This document shows positions 61,155 to 64,000 of a stretch of 64,000 nucleotides of DNA, in pieces. The position numbers and the translations under genes were made by a program. Source of the stretch: Mycolicibacterium moriokaense (lineage in GTDB: Bacteria; Actinomycetota; Actinomycetes; Mycobacteriales; Mycobacteriaceae). The stretch lies in the NCBI RefSeq assembly GCF_003201655.1, contig NZ_QJJU01000013.1, positions 1 through 64,000 of the forward strand, in the 5' to 3' direction. The notes under the pieces were generated by a model. That model was given only the letters and a program-made list of their open reading frames with translations. It searched no databases and was not told the DNA's origin. The stretch's first letter is position 1, and every line of letters begins with the position of its first letter.

Positions 61155-62846
61155 GCCGGAGTAGATGCGCGCTTCCCAGCCGGCGAGGTCCACAGACGTT
61201 GACGTCGACGTGGCTGGGGTGTCGAGGAGGTTGCCAAGCAGCAGATTGGCCCCGATCCATGCGGGTCCAATCTCGACGGTCCGTGGACCGCGCCCGCAGT
61301 TGGCGATCACAAGGAGTTTCCCGTCCGGGGTGGTTCTGGTGTACGCCCAGATCTGCGGGTCCTCCGCCATCAGCGGGGTGAAGTCGCCGTCGACCAGAAT
61401 GGGCGATTCGTGACGGAGACGAATGAGCGCTTGATAGTGCGCGAAAACCGAATCCGTTTCGTCGATCTGGGCTGCGGCGTTGAGCCAGATGTAATTCGGG
61501 TTGGCCGGCAGCCACGGGTCGGCGGCGGTGAATCCTGCGTTCGGCCCCACGTCCCACTGCATAGGCGTGCGGGCGTTATCGCGACTGATCTTGGCTAGAC
61601 CGGCCAGCGCGGCACTCTCATCGCCGCCCGATTCGACAACGTGGTTGAAGTAGTTCACGGCCTCAAGATCCTTGTAGTCCTGCGGAATCCTGAACGGGTA
61701 GTTCGTCATCCCGAGTTCCTCGCCTTGATAGACGAACGGCGTGCCACGCATGCCGTGCAGAACGGTTGCGAGCGCCTTCGCCGAGGCTGCCCAGTAGTCC
61801 GGGTCGTCGTCACCGAACCGGGACACGACGCGAGGTTGGTCGTGGTTGTTCCAGTACAGGCTGTTCCAACCGATTTCCGCCAACGCCGCCTGCCACCGAT
61901 GGAGCGATTTCTTCAGGACGACCAAGTCGAAACCGAGATAGTCGAACTTGTTCTGCTGCCCCTGATCGACGAACATGTGCTCGAATTGGAAGACCATGTT
62001 CAGCTCGCCCCGGGCCGGATCGGTGTAGAGCCGCGCTTGTTCGGGCGTCACGCCCGGCATCTCGCCGACGGTGATGAAGTCGCCACCGCGGCCCCCGAAG
62101 ACTTCGCGAGTGATCTCGGCGAGGTACTCGTGCACGTGTGGTCCGTCGGCGAACCCGTCAAAGGCGATGGCGAAGCGCTGCCCCGGGATCGCCGGCGTGT
62201 CGGGCAGCCCCTCGGCCTTGGAGATGAAGTTGATGACGTCCATGCGGAAGCCGTCGACACCGCGGTCGAGCCACCAAATCATGATGTCCTGCACGGCCTT
62301 TCGTACCTGCGGGTTCTCCCAGTTCAGGTCCGGCTGCTTACGGTCGAACAGGTGCAGGTAGTACTGGTCGGTGGTCTGGTCCCACGCCCACGCCGATCCC
62401 TCGAAGAGTGAGCCCCAGTTGTTCGGCTCGGAGCCTTCATGGACGTCCCGCCAGATGTACCAATCGCGCTTCGGGTTGTCGCGGGATGAACAGGACTCGA
62501 CGAACCATGGGTGTTCATCGGAGGTGTGGTTGACGACGAGGTCCATCACCAGCTTCATCCCGAGTTCGTGCACCCTAGCGAGCAGCGCATCGAATTCGGC
62601 GAGGGTGCCGAACAGCGGATCGATGGCGCGGTAGTCACTGATGTCGTAGCCGTTATCGACTTGCGGTGAAGGGTAAATCGGCGACAACCAGAGCACATCA
62701 ACCCCGAGTGCCAGCAGATAATCGAGCCGCCCGATGATGCCTGCCAGGTCACCGATCCCGTCGCCGTTCGAGTCGGCGAAGCTGCGCGGATAGATCTGAT
62801 AGACGACGGCAGACTTCCACCACGCCGCGTCGTGTGGCACCGTCAC
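61125..62846 (-). CDS. GH13 alpha-glucosidase (oligo-1,6-glucosidase-like)
   Basis: A 573-residue alpha-amylase-family enzyme: region I DLVVNH (102-107), nucleophile D203 in GFRMDV, acid/base E262 in VGEM, and transition-state D336 in NNHDQ. All catalytic residues are intact. The QVDNGYDISDY loop and KRDWYIW are typical of the oligo-1,6-glucosidase/AglA group rather than trehalose synthase. There is no signal peptide, so cytoplasmic. Its start overlaps the glycosyltransferase stop (ATGA). Confidence 0.9.
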   Translation of the reverse strand: MTVPHDAAWWKSAVVYQIYPRSFADSNGDGIGDLAGIIGRLDYLLALGVDVLWLSPIYPSPQVDNGYDISDYRAIDPLFGTLAEFDALLARVHELGMKLVMDLVVNHTSDEHPWFVESCSSRDNPKRDWYIWRDVHEGSEPNNWGSLFEGSAWAWDQTTDQYYLHLFDRKQPDLNWENPQVRKAVQDIMIWWLDRGVDGFRMDVINFISKAEGLPDTPAIPGQRFAIAFDGFADGPHVHEYLAEITREVFGGRGGDFITVGEMPGVTPEQARLYTDPARGELNMVFQFEHMFVDQGQQNKFDYLGFDLVVLKKSLHRWQAALAEIGWNSLYWNNHDQPRVVSRFGDDDPDYWAASAKALATVLHGMRGTPFVYQGEELGMTNYPFRIPQDYKDLEAVNYFNHVVESGGDESAALAGLAKISRDNARTPMQWDVGPNAGFTAADPWLPANPNYIWLNAAAQIDETDSVFAHYQALIRLRHESPILVDGDFTPLMAEDPQIWAYTRTTPDGKLLVIANCGRGPRTVEIGPAWIGANLLLGNLLDTPATSTSTSVDLAGWEARIYSGLRRGGVDAG

Positions 62847-63901
62847 GTCCGATCGCGAATAACGTCGCGGTACACCTTCACGTACTTGTCGACCATCGTG
62901 GCGACAGTGAAGCGGTCGGCCGCGAGCTCGGCGATCGCGCGCCGGTCGAGCTCGCCGGCTGAGGCAACCGCGGCCTCCGCCAAATCGATGTCGTCGACTA
63001 GAAAGCCGGTCACCCCGTGCGAGATCAGCTCTCCCATCGAGCCTCTCGAGTTGGCGATGACCGGCGTGCCACAGGCCATCGCCTCGACAACGCTGTAGCC
63101 GAACGGCTCGTCGAAGTCGATCAGGTGAAGCAACGCACGCGCGCTCCCCAATACTTCGGCGCGCTCAGACTTTTCGACGGCCCCGAGATAGCGCACCTGT
63201 TCGCCATCGATGTGCGGCTCAACCTCGTCGCGGAAGTACTGCTCGTCTTGGATGATCCCGGCGATGTCGAGCCGGCGGCCACATCGGCGGGCGACCTCGA
63301 TCGCCTGGGCGGTGCCCTTGTCGGGGTGGATCCGTCCGAAGAAGAGCAGATGCTCGCCGGGACTCGGATGAACCGCGAAGTCGTCGATATCGATGCCGTG
63401 GTGGATCGTCGCGGCATAGTGCAGATTCGGATGTCGATCGGCGTCGCTGATCGACACGTACGCGGATGCGCTGTCGTAGCGCTCGTAGACGGGAATGATC
63501 CGGTCAGACGAGAACCCGTGGATCGTGGTGACCACCGGTGTCGTGACGAGTCCGCTGTACGTCAGTGGCAGGAAGTCGAAGCCGTTGTGGATGATGTCGA
63601 ACTCGCCGGCCCGCTCGAACACCGACGCGATGTGCAGGCACTCTGCGACCTTGGCATCGATCGTCGCGTCTTCAGACCAGCCACACGGCGTGGCGGCGTG
63701 CAGGGTGGCCGTGGTGATCGAGTCTGCGGTGGCGAACAGCGTGACGTGATGGCCCGCAGCCACCAGCCCCTCGGTGAGCAACGAGGCGAACTGCTCCCAC
63801 GGCCCGTAGTGGCGAGGTGGTGTCCTCCACGCGATCGGCGCCAGCACGGCCACTCGGATCGGGCCGCCAGCCTCGCCTTCGATGGGAATGTGCTTTACCA
63901 A
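62843..63901 (-). CDS. Glycosyltransferase family 4 protein
   Basis: A 352-residue GT-B glycosyltransferase: N-terminal acceptor domain VAVLAPIAWRTPPRHYGPWE, C-terminal donor domain with LLFFGRIHPDKG and the FGYSVVEAMACGTPVIA (E-x7-E-like) motif. Coupled to GH13 and to another glucan-related gene at the window edge, it probably works in alpha-glucan or glycolipid metabolism. Confidence 0.88.
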   Translation of the reverse strand: MVKHIPIEGEAGGPIRVAVLAPIAWRTPPRHYGPWEQFASLLTEGLVAAGHHVTLFATADSITTATLHAATPCGWSEDATIDAKVAECLHIASVFERAGEFDIIHNGFDFLPLTYSGLVTTPVVTTIHGFSSDRIIPVYERYDSASAYVSISDADRHPNLHYAATIHHGIDIDDFAVHPSPGEHLLFFGRIHPDKGTAQAIEVARRCGRRLDIAGIIQDEQYFRDEVEPHIDGEQVRYLGAVEKSERAEVLGSARALLHLIDFDEPFGYSVVEAMACGTPVIANSRGSMGELISHGVTGFLVDDIDLAEAAVASAGELDRRAIAELAADRFTVATMVDKYVKVYRDVIRDRT

Positions 63902-64000
63902 CTACTCGGCGAGTAGTCCTTCAGGAAGCAGCCGTGCAGATCTTCGCCCAACTCCCCGCGGACGATCGGGTCATACACACGTGCGGCACCGTCGACGAGG
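63895..64000 (-). CDS. Partial CDS: C-terminal end of an upstream gene (possible glucan debranching enzyme)
   Basis: The minus strand carries the last 34 complete codons of a gene that continues beyond the window, reading in part VDGAARVYDPIVRGELGED and CFLKDYSPSSW, with TAA at 63895-63897. The stop overlaps the glycosyltransferase start. The context (GH13, GT4) and my memory of this gene order suggest an amylo-alpha-1,6-glucosidase-like protein, but the fragment itself is too short to prove it. Confidence 0.4.
   Translation of the reverse strand, partial: LVDGAARVYDPIVRGELGEDLHGCFLKDYSPSSW

Overview
The window looks like a chromosomal segment of a mycobacterium (Mycobacterium sensu lato, probably an environmental, Mycolicibacterium-type species). 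The DNA is GC-rich with frequent GTG/TTG starts. The gene content is characteristic: an R2-like ligand-binding oxidase behind its TetR gene (the Rv0232-Rv0233 arrangement), an FHA-ABC transporter of the Rv1747 type with a transmembrane Ser/Thr kinase nearby, an MmpS-MmpL pair, a DUF732 secreted protein, a Tat-exported Rv2525c-like protein, a DesA3-type desaturase with its reductase, a mycofactocin-coupled dehydrogenase, and many acyl-CoA, SDR and TetR genes. Family assignments come from reading motifs and from memory; no database search was possible. I saw no rRNA, tRNA, CRISPR array, integrase or insertion sequence.

Layout. 0.3-9.3 kb: TetR plus R2lox, a receptor-type Ser/Thr kinase, then a membrane-lipid block (CDP-alcohol phosphatidyltransferase, PlsC-like acyltransferase; on the other strand an FHA-ABC exporter, a DedA-like membrane protein and a CdsA-like cytidylyltransferase). 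9.3-11.6 kb: a decayed phosphoesterase gene and a desaturase whose homologous start codon is followed at once by a stop. 11.6-20.1 kb: a minus-strand transcription unit encoding every step of a beta-oxidation spiral (acyl-CoA synthetase, acyl-CoA dehydrogenase, split MaoC hydratase, SDR, SCP-x thiolase) plus a fused double-TetR regulator, a hydrolase and a second SDR. 20.6-26.3 kb: an IclR regulator divergent from sulfotransferase, alkylsulfatase-like, SDR, VOC and LLM flavin genes. 26.4-33.8 kb: a PadR-ended operon with an Ltp2-like thiolase/DUF35 pair, a double CaiB CoA-transferase and an amidohydrolase, divergent from a hydrolase, with matched 13-bp operators at the two promoters.

33.8-43.9 kb is a mosaic of short units: a DMT-type membrane protein, RidA-like protein, minimal zincin, a 32-codon ORF with a strong ribosome site, a LacI regulator facing an aldehyde dehydrogenase through a perfect 16-bp operator, the Rv2525c-like protein, a hydrolase, and TetR divergent from a Rieske oxygenase and a DHDPR-like gene. 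43.9-47.8 kb is a self-regulated operon (DUF1214, sulfotransferase, TetR, SDR) behind a near-perfect 27-bp palindrome. 47.8-52 kb holds TetR-MmpS-MmpL with a shared operator word upstream of both TetR and mmpS. 52-57.5 kb: mycofactocin-type SDR, SnoaL-like, cyclic-nucleotide-binding protein with a strong terminator, a pair of acyl-CoA dehydrogenases, a DUF732 protein and a universal stress protein. 57.5-64 kb: PucR-type regulator, ferredoxin reductase plus desaturase, and a GH13/GT4 alpha-glucan cluster that runs off the end.

Overall this is accessory lipid/sterol-like catabolism and envelope-lipid territory. Many local regulators can be matched to nearby palindromes. The most system-like feature is the kinase / phospholipid-synthesis / FHA-ABC / CdsA block at 2-9.3 kb.
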